Assembly: GCA_015489065.1 (NCBI GenBank)
Contig: WGAO01000030.1
Span: 1 to 39,977, forward strand
Direction: 5' to 3'
DNA length: 39,977 nucleotides
From: Thermotogaceae bacterium
GTDB lineage: Bacteria; Thermotogota; Thermotogae; Thermotogales; Thermotogaceae
The notes under the pieces were generated by a model. That model made no database searches. It saw only the letters and a program-made list of their open reading frames with translations, and was not told the origin of the DNA. This document shows, in pieces, positions 1 to 9,574 of the stretch. Numbering within the stretch: the first letter of the stretch is position 1; every line of letters starts with the position of its first letter. The position numbers and the translations under genes were made by a program.

Positions 1-1379
1 AGTATCTCTTGTGGAACGAGAAGCTTTCCTATGTCATGCAGCCTAGCATAGTACCTTATCTCATTTACAAATGATTCCCCAAGTCCAAGCTTTTCCGCTA
101 TGAATGCCGAGAGTTCCCCTACTCTGTATATGTGATTGCCCGTTATTTCGTCGTATCCTTCTGCTATCATTGATAGCTCTTGTGCGAAAAGAAGGTGCGC
201 TTCTTCTAGCTCTGTGTATGCTTTCTCCACTTCTTGATATGCTTTCTCTAGCTCTTGTTCTGAAGCTTCAAGCATTTCCACATAGGCTGTTATGTCCTGC
301 GCCATCTCGTAGAAGTGAGAGAATATTTCTCTAAATTCTCTTATCTCTGAAGACTCTATTTTTTCAGATGGAAGGAATACCTTATCATCTCTAAATTTTC
401 TCATGATCTCCATGAGATTTGATAGATCTCTATTTATGTTGCTTGCAATCTTTTTTACAGCTGATCCTGCAAAGTACATCGAAAATATTATGGAAAGTAT
501 CAAAGATATAAAAAACGCCCACTGGGATCCTCTTGCAAACTTGAAATCGGTTTCAGCTGTTATCACGAATGGCTTTGAAAATTCTCCATCTCTTGGAAAA
601 AGTTGTATGGTGTCAACAAAGAACATCTTGGCGAGTTTTCTCCTAACAACCATCTTTTTTGATTTTAAGGCTTGTATTGCCAGCTCTTTTTCGGCAGGTG
701 TAAGCTTTGGGAAAGCGTAGCCGAAAGGATCAAGGTCATGCTCGTATATCCCCACTCTTTTTATAAAAGAGTAATGCTTTGATATCAGCGATATAGAATT
801 TACTAGGGAGTTTACTCCCGGCCAATTTATGAACGCTCTTAAAACAGCAGCTTCTTTTGAATTTATTTTCACATAACCTTTCTTTACAAATGCATAACTC
901 TTATCAAGCTTTACAAACTCGTCGATTTTTTCGAAAGCGATTTCTCCTGGCTTGAGTTTTCTGACAAAATTCAGGGTGATTTCATCTATTTTGAAATTGT
1001 CAGAGGTAGTGAACAAAATTTTACCGTTCATATCAAAGATTGTGATATCGTATCCGAGTACTCTTTGATCGTCCATAGAGAGTTGCAAATCCGTGATCTT
1101 ATTGGATATGACCATTTTAAAAATTTTTTTAAGTGCTGGCCTCATCCATTCCTCTTCTAGACTTTCTTCGTATCCCTCAAGTGCTTTAAGGTAGGTTTCT
1201 ACATTCGATTTGACGAGTTTTTCGATAGTACCGGATACCTCTTCTATCAATTGTCGAAGATAGTAACCACTCACCGACATAACAAAAATCAGGGTTGATA
1301 TACCAACCGTAAGTATCACGAGCCTTATCTTTTTGGATACAAACTTCTCAAAGCTGAGTTCTTTGTCCTCCGTAGACAT
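1..1379 (-). CDS. HD-GYP domain sensor protein, membrane-anchored (3' end truncated by window edge)
   Basis: Reverse-strand reading from ATG at 1379: MSTEDKELSFEKFVSKKIRLVILTVGISTLIFVMSVSGYYLRQ... two TM segments, coiled coil, then ...AEGYDEITGNHIYRVGELSAFIAEKLGLGESFVNEIRYYARLHDIGKLLVPQEIL (HD-GYP start, HDIGK). Not in the ORF track because it runs off the edge. Confidence 0.88.
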   Translation of the reverse strand, partial: MSTEDKELSFEKFVSKKIRLVILTVGISTLIFVMSVSGYYLRQLIEEVSGTIEKLVKSNVETYLKALEGYEESLEEEWMRPALKKIFKMVISNKITDLQLSMDDQRVLGYDITIFDMNGKILFTTSDNFKIDEITLNFVRKLKPGEIAFEKIDEFVKLDKSYAFVKKGYVKINSKEAAVLRAFINWPGVNSLVNSISLISKHYSFIKRVGIYEHDLDPFGYAFPKLTPAEKELAIQALKSKKMVVRRKLAKMFFVDTIQLFPRDGEFSKPFVITAETDFKFARGSQWAFFISLILSIIFSMYFAGSAVKKIASNINRDLSNLMEIMRKFRDDKVFLPSEKIESSEIREFREIFSHFYEMAQDITAYVEMLEASEQELEKAYQEVEKAYTELEEAHLLFAQELSMIAEGYDEITGNHIYRVGELSAFIAEKLGLGESFVNEIRYYARLHDIGKLLVPQEI

Positions 1380-1707
1380 AATGTGATTGCCATGAATTTT
1401 TGAATCTCCTTGGATTATACTATATGAAGAATAGGTATCATTACTCTGAAAACAAAGCTCCTTGTAAAAGGATATAGAGATATATGGTCTACATCAAATA
1501 AGAAAATATAACCAAAATAGAACCGCACTGAGGCTCCTTAATACGGGAATCCAAGAGGGTTATGACATTCGCTAATATCCCAGTACTTATCGTTCAATCA
1601 AATCAAGACGTGGGAAAACTTCTAAAAATTTTTTTCATTCTGCCACTTCCACTGAATTTCAAACCTCAATATGAGATGGTAAACTTCATCAATCGGGAGG
1701 TGATTTC

Positions 1708-2142
1708 TTGTTAAGCGTTGCTCTTTCAATAATCGTTCCTATTCTCGGGTATTTTGCAAAGGTTAATATCTGGATCTTGGCTATCTCTGGTATATTCGCT
1801 ATAGCTGGAAGTGTTTATTTTCTCAAGGAGCGATCTCAAAAGGCTGAGAGTTTTAACAGATTGACCCTAATTTTGTTGATAGCGGTAACTGTTCTTGCGT
1901 GGGCTAAGAAGATTCCGGTTCCTGGATTTCTTCCACTCTCTTTAGCAGTTTTTTCTACGATTTTTCTCGATCTTTCATATAGTGGAAAAAGATCCCTTTC
2001 AATCCCTTTTTGGATTTTCATATATTGGGGAGTGAGTGAGATATTCTCGTTGAGGTATTCCAGATGGGGATATCTCATGGGAGCTGTCGTTGCTCTAATA
2101 GCTTGGAGGGATATTTTTGGCAAGGTACAGAAAACTCAGTGA
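1708..2142 (+). CDS. hypothetical multi-pass membrane protein
   Basis: 144 aa hydrophobic ORF, TTG start after GGGAGGTGATT; overlaps start of next gene. Confidence 0.65.
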   Translation: MLSVALSIIVPILGYFAKVNIWILAISGIFAIAGSVYFLKERSQKAESFNRLTLILLIAVTVLAWAKKIPVPGFLPLSLAVFSTIFLDLSYSGKRSLSIPFWIFIYWGVSEIFSLRYSRWGYLMGAVVALIAWRDIFGKVQKTQ

Positions 2143-3025
2143 GTATCTGAGGGAAAGATACAAGTCGAGGGTTCAGAAGATCCCTATATACGCTGGTTTC
2201 ACATGTCCGAACCGCCTCAAAGGAGAGCCGTGTATATACTGTGACTCTACCGGGAGTGGTTTTTCTACTTTAATGAACCTTTCAATAAGAGATCAGATCT
2301 TAACTTGGAAAGATCGCTTCAAAAAAAAGTATAAAAATGTTAAGTTTATAGCGTATTTCCAAGCCTTTTCGAACACCTTTGCTTCTATGGATGTCCTTAG
2401 GAGAAAATACGAGGAAGCTCTTGTAGATGATGAAATAGTAGCTCTTGACATATCAACGAGGCCAGATCTTCTCCAGGAAGAGATTTTGGATCTTTTGGAA
2501 AGTTTTAAAAGCAGGGTTGATGTCTTCCTGGATATCGGCCTTCAAACGGTGAATTACAAAACTCTGAAAATCTTGAAAAGGCATCACACTTTAGCAGAAT
2601 TCATAGACGGCGTTTCCCGTGCGAAAAGGCGAGGTTTTGAAGTAACAACTCATGTCATAGCCAATCTTCCATGGGATGATCTAGAAGATGTTATCGAAAC
2701 AGCCAAAGTGATATCTGCTCTTGGTATAGATGGTGTTAAGGTGCATTCTTTATATGTTGTTAAAGGAACAGAGCTGGGGAATATGTACGAGCGTGGCGAG
2801 GTTTCTATAGGGTCTCTTGAAGAATATGTTCAGAGGGTTGTAACATTCTTGGAATATCTCGATCCATCTATCGTTATACATAGACTCGTTGCAGACCCCC
2901 CGAAAACGGGAATTCTCTTCGGAAACTGGGGTGTGAGTAAGCTTGAGATAATAAACGCTATAGAGAAAGAGCTTGAAGACAGGGATACTTATCAAGGAAA
3001 GAAATTTGACTATCTAAATCGGTAA
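2117..3025 (+). CDS. TIGR01212/YhcC-like radical SAM protein
   Basis: YKSRVQKIPIYAGFTCPNRLKGEPCIYCDSTG; C-x8-C-x2-C; YFQAFSNT, VFLDIGLQTVNYKTLKILKRHHT, VTTHVIANLPWDD typical of the family. Confidence 0.85.
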   Translation: MARYRKLSEYLRERYKSRVQKIPIYAGFTCPNRLKGEPCIYCDSTGSGFSTLMNLSIRDQILTWKDRFKKKYKNVKFIAYFQAFSNTFASMDVLRRKYEEALVDDEIVALDISTRPDLLQEEILDLLESFKSRVDVFLDIGLQTVNYKTLKILKRHHTLAEFIDGVSRAKRRGFEVTTHVIANLPWDDLEDVIETAKVISALGIDGVKVHSLYVVKGTELGNMYERGEVSIGSLEEYVQRVVTFLEYLDPSIVIHRLVADPPKTGILFGNWGVSKLEIINAIEKELEDRDTYQGKKFDYLNR

Positions 3026-3098
3026 AGCAGAATTCTGAGGATTCACTATGCTTGAAGCTCGTTCAACTCCTTCGAAATTCAACACCTTGGTACCAAAC

Positions 3099-3126
3099 TT
3101 GTCGATAACGCTAGAGGCGGTATAAT
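3099..3126 (+). promoter_or_regulatory. candidate sigma-A promoter for the GGDEF gene at 3152
   Basis: TTGTCG - 16 bp - TATAAT, 25 bp upstream of the ATG. Confidence 0.55.
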
Positions 3127-3151
3127 TTCACAAAAGAACCGGGGTGGAATT

Positions 3152-4462
3152 ATGAAAAGAGAAGTTTTTCAAAAGTTGTCCTTAGATGATTTAAAAAAGT
3201 ATGACGATGCGGAAAAGGGAGTAGTTGTGTACGATGAAAACGGAAATATTATATATGCAAACAAACAGGCTCTTATTATCTTTGGATATGCAAGTATTGA
3301 AGATCTTTCAAATGGATGGAAACTCATACCCCCTGAGTACAAAATGATCGTTCAAAACAGAATAGAAAGAGCTTTGTCAGGAGAACCTTCTCCATCATTG
3401 ACCCTAAGAGTTTTCACGGGTGACAGGAGAGACGAAATAATCAAATCTAAAACCTTCCCCATTATTTTAAATGGCAAAAGAGCGATAATGGCGGTTTTTG
3501 CAAGAGAAGTAGAAGACAGGTTCAAGAGAAATGCCATCAGGGAAACTTTAAAGATTATTAAAAAATCCGTAGAGCCTTTTTTAGAAGATAGGACAATCGA
3601 TATAAAAGAGATAATGAGATGTATTTACGAGAGCATCAAAGGTATATTTTCACATCTAGATCTAGTTTTTGTGAAAAAGAACATGGAGGTTCTCTTTGCA
3701 ACGGCAGAAAAGGTCCCTTGTGTGAAAAATCCACCAATATTGAAATGTATGAAAGAGAAAAAGGAAATCTATATTTCTTCAAGTGAGATAGATGGGAAAG
3801 TTTATACGATATTTGCCTCTCCGATCTTTGTCGGTGGAGAAATCTTTGGGGCAATTGGATTTAGAAAAGAAGGATATGGAGCATTTGCACCAGAGGATGT
3901 GGAGATGTTTCGCGTGGTGTCAGAGCTTGTATCTTTGATATTAAAGCTTTCAAAAAAGATAGAGGATATCGAAAAAGAAAAAGAGGATCTTTTTACAAAG
4001 GTTATGATAGATGACCTGACGGGATCATACACGAGGAATTATTTAAACGAGTTTGCTGAGAAGATTGTTTCCTACTTTAAAAGAAGAGGCGAAAGCGTTT
4101 CTGTGGTGATGATGGATATAGATAATCTTAAACTTGTTAACGACAGTTATGGACACCTTGAAGGCGACAAACTTCTGAACGACTTTTCAAGAATCGTTAT
4201 GGAAAACATCCGAGAGACGGATTTACTAATAAGATTAGGTGGAGATGAGTTTTTATTGATTCTTCCAGGTTGCGATTTAGAAAATGCTGAAAAGGTGATG
4301 AGAAAAATCGTTGAGAATGTTGAAAGAGAAAATACAAGGAGAGATCCGAAAATACATTTCTCATACGGAATAGCGCTAGTGGATAGCGATCTAAGAAAAG
4401 CTATAGAGATAGCAGACGATAAGATGTATACCATGAAGAGAATCCATCATAGCGTTTTGTGA
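3152..4462 (+). CDS. PAS-GAF-GGDEF diguanylate cyclase
   Basis: PAS-like N-term (VVVYDENGNIIYANKQALIIFGY), GAF-like middle, GGDEF domain RETDLLIRLGGDEFLLILPG with RxxD I-site. Confidence 0.9.
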   Translation: MKREVFQKLSLDDLKKYDDAEKGVVVYDENGNIIYANKQALIIFGYASIEDLSNGWKLIPPEYKMIVQNRIERALSGEPSPSLTLRVFTGDRRDEIIKSKTFPIILNGKRAIMAVFAREVEDRFKRNAIRETLKIIKKSVEPFLEDRTIDIKEIMRCIYESIKGIFSHLDLVFVKKNMEVLFATAEKVPCVKNPPILKCMKEKKEIYISSSEIDGKVYTIFASPIFVGGEIFGAIGFRKEGYGAFAPEDVEMFRVVSELVSLILKLSKKIEDIEKEKEDLFTKVMIDDLTGSYTRNYLNEFAEKIVSYFKRRGESVSVVMMDIDNLKLVNDSYGHLEGDKLLNDFSRIVMENIRETDLLIRLGGDEFLLILPGCDLENAEKVMRKIVENVERENTRRDPKIHFSYGIALVDSDLRKAIEIADDKMYTMKRIHHSVL

Positions 4463-4510
4463 CAACCTATTGATTGTTGTAAACTAACGGGATAACGGGG
4501 GTGATAAAGG

Positions 4511-6238
4511 ATGAGGATAAAAGAGATAATTCCATACGCTCTTGGAAAAAAACCTGCACATGTTTTGTTTAAAAACGCGAAGATCGTAAATGTATTCACA
4601 GGCGAAGTAGAGGAAGGGAACATAGCAATCTTTAAAAAGAGAATAGCGGGCGTTGGAGATTATGAAGATGGCGAAAGAGTGATAGACCTTAAAGGGATGT
4701 ATGTGGTTCCTGGATTGATAGATGCTCACCTTCATATAGAGAGTTCTATGCTATCCCCAAGGCAGTTTGCAAAGGCGGTTCTTCTTCATGGAACAACTAC
4801 TGTAATAGCCGATCCCCATGAAATAGCGAATGTCCTGGGCCTTGACGGTATCGAATATATGATTGATGCAACAGAAGGGATCCCTTTAAATGTCTACATA
4901 GCCATACCATCCGCTGTTCCAGCCTCTCCGAATTTTGAAACTTCCGGAGCAAGAATAGGTCCTGAGGATGTTATAAATTTCGTTGAGAGATATCCAAAAA
5001 GAATTATTGCACTTGGAGAAGTGATGAATTTTCCAGGAGTTTTAAATGTTGATTATGAGACCATCGCTAAGATAGAAATCCTCAGACACAAGTACAAAAA
5101 GATTGATGGACATGCCCCTGGACTTTCTGGAAAAGAGCTCAACGCTTATATAAGTGCTTTCATAAGATCAGATCACGAGGCTACAACGGCTGAGGAAGCT
5201 TTGGAAAAGATCAGTAGAGGGATGCAAGTGTTCATAAGGGAAGGAACCACAGCACAGGATCTTGATGCTTTGATAAAAGCTGTCAACGAGAAAAATCAGT
5301 TTTTCTTCTCCTTCTGCACAGATGATAAAGATGCTCTTGACATATTAGAAGAGGGCCATATAGATCACAATATAAGGAAAGCAATTTCTCATGGTATAGA
5401 TCCTATAACTGCTGTTAGAATGGCAACGATAAACACGGCTAGGTACTTCAATCTCAGGAGTATGGGAGCTGTGGCTCCGAGCTACAAAGCTGATTTCGTT
5501 GTTCTTGACGATCTGGAGAGTTTCAGCATAAAGATGGTGGTAAAAGATGGAAAGATTGTTGTTGAAGATGGGAGATTCGTTGGAAATCTCCGTGGAAGGA
5601 TTCCGAATGTTCCAGATGTTGTCGGACATGTGAAACTTCCCAAGTTTACATTGGATGATTTAAAGATAAAAGACCGCGGAAAGAAAATAAGAGTGATAAA
5701 GATATTTGAGAAAAACTTGATTACTGAAGAGCTGATCGTAGAACCAACTGTAAAAAACGGATATGTCGTTCCGGATGTAAAGAGAGATCTTTTAAAAATA
5801 GCGGTTTTTGATAGACATACAGGTTCTGATTTTTCAATAGGCTTTGTCAACGGTTTTGGATTGAAGAGAGGAGCATTGGCTGCGAGTATAGGGCATGATT
5901 CTCACAATGTTTTTTCCATTGGTACAAATGACGAGGACATAGAGTTTGCCGCAAAAGAAATACAAAAGATGAACGGCGGAATAGTCCTTGTCGATGGAAA
6001 AAAAGTAATCGAGGCGATACCACTCCCGATAGCCGGACTCATGTCAAACGAACCACTTGAAAAGGTGGCTGATATGGTCAGAAGGTTTGATGGAAAGTTG
6101 ATCGAGTACGGAACAGATAAGGAAAAAATGATGGGGGTATTCTTCATACAGCTTTCGGTCATACCGAAGATAAAGATAACCGATAGAGGAATAGTGGATG
6201 TGTCAAATCAAAGATTTGTTGATCTATTTGTGGAATAG
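4511..6238 (+). CDS. ade: adenine deaminase
   Basis: Amidohydrolase: MYVVPGLIDAHLHIESSMLSPRQFAKAVLLHGTTTVIADPHEIANVLG; GHAPGLSGKELNAY; C-terminal IGHDSHNV...; 575 aa. Confidence 0.93.
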   Translation: MRIKEIIPYALGKKPAHVLFKNAKIVNVFTGEVEEGNIAIFKKRIAGVGDYEDGERVIDLKGMYVVPGLIDAHLHIESSMLSPRQFAKAVLLHGTTTVIADPHEIANVLGLDGIEYMIDATEGIPLNVYIAIPSAVPASPNFETSGARIGPEDVINFVERYPKRIIALGEVMNFPGVLNVDYETIAKIEILRHKYKKIDGHAPGLSGKELNAYISAFIRSDHEATTAEEALEKISRGMQVFIREGTTAQDLDALIKAVNEKNQFFFSFCTDDKDALDILEEGHIDHNIRKAISHGIDPITAVRMATINTARYFNLRSMGAVAPSYKADFVVLDDLESFSIKMVVKDGKIVVEDGRFVGNLRGRIPNVPDVVGHVKLPKFTLDDLKIKDRGKKIRVIKIFEKNLITEELIVEPTVKNGYVVPDVKRDLLKIAVFDRHTGSDFSIGFVNGFGLKRGALAASIGHDSHNVFSIGTNDEDIEFAAKEIQKMNGGIVLVDGKKVIEAIPLPIAGLMSNEPLEKVADMVRRFDGKLIEYGTDKEKMMGVFFIQLSVIPKIKITDRGIVDVSNQRFVDLFVE

Positions 6239-6256
6239 ACGAAAGGAGGTGAACTT

Positions 6257-6505
6257 ATGAGAGTAGATAGTATCGGCGGGGCGGATATAAATAAGTTGTC
6301 CAGCACAGATAAAGTTCAAAGAAAGGTTCAATCTCAGATCAGAAAGATTCGATCGAATCAAATGCAAAATTTTGAGAGAAACAGAGTGGAAAGATCGATA
6401 GACAGAATGGCAAAGATCAGCAACGAGATGAAAAGCAACGCAACCAAAAGGATGAAAGTTTTCTATAAAGCTTTGGAAAAGTCAATGTTTGATTTTATGG
6501 GGTGA
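6257..6505 (+). CDS. small hypothetical protein (82 aa, basic, predicted helical)
   Basis: Strong SD (GAAAGGAGGTGAA) before ATG; no family recognised. Confidence 0.65.
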   Translation: MRVDSIGGADINKLSSTDKVQRKVQSQIRKIRSNQMQNFERNRVERSIDRMAKISNEMKSNATKRMKVFYKALEKSMFDFMG

Positions 6506-6509
6506 TCAT

Positions 6510-6956
6510 GTGAAAACGATATTTCTTCTGGTTTTTCCAATAATAGCATTTTCCACATACCTGACGGTCGGGATTGACTACGACCTAAGTTGGTTTCCGT
6601 ATATAGGCTTTGGAGATCAGTCGGGGAACGATCGCTTTGAAATGTGTTTTGGGTTCAGAAACATAAGTGATGTCTGGACTGTAAAAATATTCGGTACATA
6701 TGCTAAGAATTTCTGGGAAGGCTTTGAGGGTTTTGTCTCTGTAGAGAGTTTTCTTACTCCCGGAGGTAATGGTGAGCTGAATTCCCTGGAGTATTCGGAG
6801 AGATCTTTCGTATACATTGCAGCTGTTGGAATATCTTATTCTTTTGATCTTGGCTTTTTGGGAGTTAATTTTTCTTTGGGAGAAAGCTTTGTTCTCCCGC
6901 TTGGCGCATCATCGGATACTATTCCTGCACTAAAGTTATCCTTTGGTATTCGCTGA
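6510..6956 (+). CDS. hypothetical secreted, beta-rich envelope protein
   Basis: GTG start at 6510 gives a signal peptide (MKTIFLLVFPIIAFS); the 6489 start in the track extends it by 7 aa into the upstream ORF. Alternating aromatic/Gly strands. Confidence 0.6.
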   Translation: MKTIFLLVFPIIAFSTYLTVGIDYDLSWFPYIGFGDQSGNDRFEMCFGFRNISDVWTVKIFGTYAKNFWEGFEGFVSVESFLTPGGNGELNSLEYSERSFVYIAAVGISYSFDLGFLGVNFSLGESFVLPLGASSDTIPALKLSFGIR

Positions 6957-7553
6957 AGGACATTCCTCTTTTAGGGGACATAGGGCACATTTAGGATTTC
7001 TTGGGAGGCATATGTTCCTTCCAAATTCTACCATTGAACCGTTTATTGGTCCCCAAAGCTCTTCTGGAAGAATTTTCATGAGCTCAATTTCAGTCTGTTC
7101 TGGAACTCTTGTTTTCACCCAGCCGAGTCTGTTGCTTATACGATGAACATGAGTGTCAACTGCAAGAGCGGGCTTTCCAAATGACACATATAATACTATG
7201 TTTGCCGTTTTTCTTCCCACTCCTGGTAACGATACGAGATCCTCAAGCGTGTCAGGAACTTCCCCTCCAAATCTTTTCAGTATCTCCTTGGATACTTCTA
7301 TTATTCTTCTAGCTTTTTGTCTGAACATTCCAGCGGGTCTAATGAGATCGTAGAGCTCTTCTGGTTTGGCACTTGCCAATTTCTCTGGATTGTCATAACC
7401 TGCCCTGAAGAGTCTTTCAGCGGCTTCGTCTGTATTCTCATCTCTGCTCCTTTGACTGAGTATAGTTCTTATAAGAACTCTAAATGGATCTCTTTCCTCG
7501 TGATTTCTTGGGAACTTCTCGATTATCAATTTTGCCTGATCTTTTACATTCAA
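6936..7553 (-). CDS. nth: endonuclease III
   Basis: ILSQRSRDENT, HhH LPGVGRKTANIVLYVSFGKPALAVDTHVHRISNRLGWV, 4Fe-4S C-x6-C-x2-C-x5-C (CLPRNPKCALCPLKEEC). Confidence 0.93.
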   Translation of the reverse strand: MNVKDQAKLIIEKFPRNHEERDPFRVLIRTILSQRSRDENTDEAAERLFRAGYDNPEKLASAKPEELYDLIRPAGMFRQKARRIIEVSKEILKRFGGEVPDTLEDLVSLPGVGRKTANIVLYVSFGKPALAVDTHVHRISNRLGWVKTRVPEQTEIELMKILPEELWGPINGSMVEFGRNICLPRNPKCALCPLKEECPSANTKG

Positions 7554-8392
7554 ATTATCATCCCCTTATTTGGATCAACAACACGTAAATTGACACCTTC
7601 CAAATCTTTCTCATATTTTTTTAGGATTCTATCAATTTTTCCAATGTATCTTGTGGATATGTGGTAAAGCACCACATTCTTCACTCCTGACTTTTTGATC
7701 GTTTCCACAACTTCTTCTATCGATGCATGATTCTTTATTCTTCTATCCTTTGAGTTCAGAAATGTGCATTCGTGGATGAGCAATTCCGTTCCCTCGACTT
7801 CTTTTGGATCTAATGCGAGTGAATCACCAGAAACCGTCAGAAGCTTTTGGTCATATTCATAGGTTACCGCATCTTGTCCGAGTTCTTTGACAAGCGATGC
7901 GATCTTTTTAGGATCTAGGTGTTTGTACTCATCCCTTAGCTTTCTTCTTGTCTCGTATATGTGATATCCGTAGCTCTTCTCCCCAGATGTGTGTTTCGTT
8001 CTAAAAGGAACGACGAATCTCTTGAAAGATCCTGCTTTTCTCAGGAATACCCTTTCACCACTCTCAATTGGATAAGTTGTAAAGGAGAATCGCAAGTCTG
8101 GATTCGCTTTTTTTATGAAGCTTAAGTAAGCTTCTATAGCTCTGTTCCCTTTCGGATAATAAACCTCCAAGGGCTTTTCTCTATCTCCCATGGCGTTGTT
8201 TCTCGTGTTTATCACATTCCATATGCCAGATATGTGATCAACATGGCCATGAGTAAGGAATATTTTCTTTACAGCGTAGACCTTGCTCATCATAGTTGTT
8301 GCTACACCTTCTCCCGCGTCAAAGAGAACTCTTTCAGGTGAATAGTATATCCATGTTGAAAATAGAGCTTTTGAGTATATCCAGAGTACCAC
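7550..8392 (-). CDS. rnz: tRNase Z, Thermotoga-type short form
   Basis: SKALFSTWIYYSPERVLFDAGEGVATT...LTHGHVDHISG...RNNAMGDREKPLEVYYPKGNRAIEAYL...LLIHECTF...VVLYHISTRYI; 280 aa, very similar to the T. maritima enzyme as recalled. Confidence 0.88.
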   Translation of the reverse strand: MVLWIYSKALFSTWIYYSPERVLFDAGEGVATTMMSKVYAVKKIFLTHGHVDHISGIWNVINTRNNAMGDREKPLEVYYPKGNRAIEAYLSFIKKANPDLRFSFTTYPIESGERVFLRKAGSFKRFVVPFRTKHTSGEKSYGYHIYETRRKLRDEYKHLDPKKIASLVKELGQDAVTYEYDQKLLTVSGDSLALDPKEVEGTELLIHECTFLNSKDRRIKNHASIEEVVETIKKSGVKNVVLYHISTRYIGKIDRILKKYEKDLEGVNLRVVDPNKGMII

Positions 8393-8478
8393 TCCTTTTC
8401 CCCCTCTCTGCTGTCGAAGGAGAATTTTAACATAAAAACGCTTGTTGAACCTTCATTAGATCTTTCAGTCGTAATTCT

Positions 8479-9558
8479 TTGGAAGATAAGCAACCGAATT
8501 GGGGGGAATTGAAATTGAAAGAAATATCAGAAGCGTTTCTAAATCTGACGCTGTGGATGTCTTATGGAGACTTTATGAGCGAGCTTCTTAATAGAATATC
8601 GGAGTTTCTCTTCTCCGATATGTCTACTATATCCGTTTTCGAAAGCGATAAGAATATGAGGTTTGTATCATGGAAAGGATTTGAAGATCTCGGAAATTTT
8701 TTATTCAGGCCGAAAAAGATTCCGGTAAAAGGACGTGTGTTTTATGAAGAGGTTTTAAGTGGAGTGAGGAAATTTTTTGGCGAAAAAGCTTCAAATTTTC
8801 TATGGTCTCGTGGACTCGATAAATCCAAGACTGTTATGCTTGGACCAATACACTCTGATAGGGTCCCAACCGGGATTGTTCTTCTCGGTTACCGCGATGA
8901 CAGAGTCATAACGAAAAAGATGCTTCGGGATTTTAGGATCTTTAGAAGTTACGCGTCAATGTTCATAACACTGAAGAAAGCTCAAGAAAGAGAAAGGAAT
9001 TATCAAAAAGGAGTTATAACTATGATGACTAGTCTCCTAGAAATGAGAGATCCTTATACTCTTGGGCATTCAACAAGAGTGGCGAGCATGGCGGCGAATT
9101 TAGCAAGATTCATGGGCTTTGACAGAGAGAGGATTGACAGGGTTTACTGGGCTGGGATAGTTCACGATATAGGAAAGATGGGGATCCCGGAAAGCATTCT
9201 TCTCAAAGCCGGAAGTCTAACCGAGGATGAGTTTGAGGTTGTTAAGACACATCCCGCGCTCAGTGAAAGTGCACTTTCTAACTTTTCATGGCTTGATGAC
9301 TTGAAACCCATCGTGAGGCACCACCACGAAAGATGGGATGGAACAGGATATCCGGATGGTATATCGGGTGAAGATATTCCCTTAGAATCGAGGATAATAT
9401 CTGTTGTTGATGCTTACGATGCGATGACTTCGGATAGAATCTATAGAAAGGCTTTGAGTATTCAAGAAGCCGAGAGAGAACTTTTAGATGGTGCAGGATC
9501 TCAATTTGACCCATATGTGGTCCGTATGTTTCTAAAGCTACTAAAAAGCCGGGGATAA
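8479..9558 (+). CDS. HD-GYP domain protein with N-terminal GAF-like region (c-di-GMP phosphodiesterase)
   Basis: HSTRVASMAANLARFMG...GIVHDIGKMGIPESILLKAGSLTEDEFEVVKTHP...HHHERWDGTGYPDGISGEDIPLESRIISVVDAYDAMTSDRIYRK. Alternative TTG start at 8515 is better placed after GGGGGGAA. Confidence 0.92.
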   Translation: MEDKQPNWGELKLKEISEAFLNLTLWMSYGDFMSELLNRISEFLFSDMSTISVFESDKNMRFVSWKGFEDLGNFLFRPKKIPVKGRVFYEEVLSGVRKFFGEKASNFLWSRGLDKSKTVMLGPIHSDRVPTGIVLLGYRDDRVITKKMLRDFRIFRSYASMFITLKKAQERERNYQKGVITMMTSLLEMRDPYTLGHSTRVASMAANLARFMGFDRERIDRVYWAGIVHDIGKMGIPESILLKAGSLTEDEFEVVKTHPALSESALSNFSWLDDLKPIVRHHHERWDGTGYPDGISGEDIPLESRIISVVDAYDAMTSDRIYRKALSIQEAERELLDGAGSQFDPYVVRMFLKLLKSRG

Positions 9559-9574
9559 TCCCCCGGCTTTTTTT
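9543..9574. terminator. bidirectional intrinsic terminator between convergent genes
   Basis: AAAAAGCCGGGG-ataatc-CCCCGGCTTTTT plus T-tract. Confidence 0.92.

Noticed and set aside
104-720. Two + strand ORFs (104-334, 403-720)
   Set aside because: Antisense to the edge-truncated HD-GYP gene on the minus strand, which has clear domain sequence.
1380-1707. Possible riboswitch or ncRNA in the largest intergenic region
   Set aside because: No terminator/antiterminator hairpins or known riboswitch core that I could identify.
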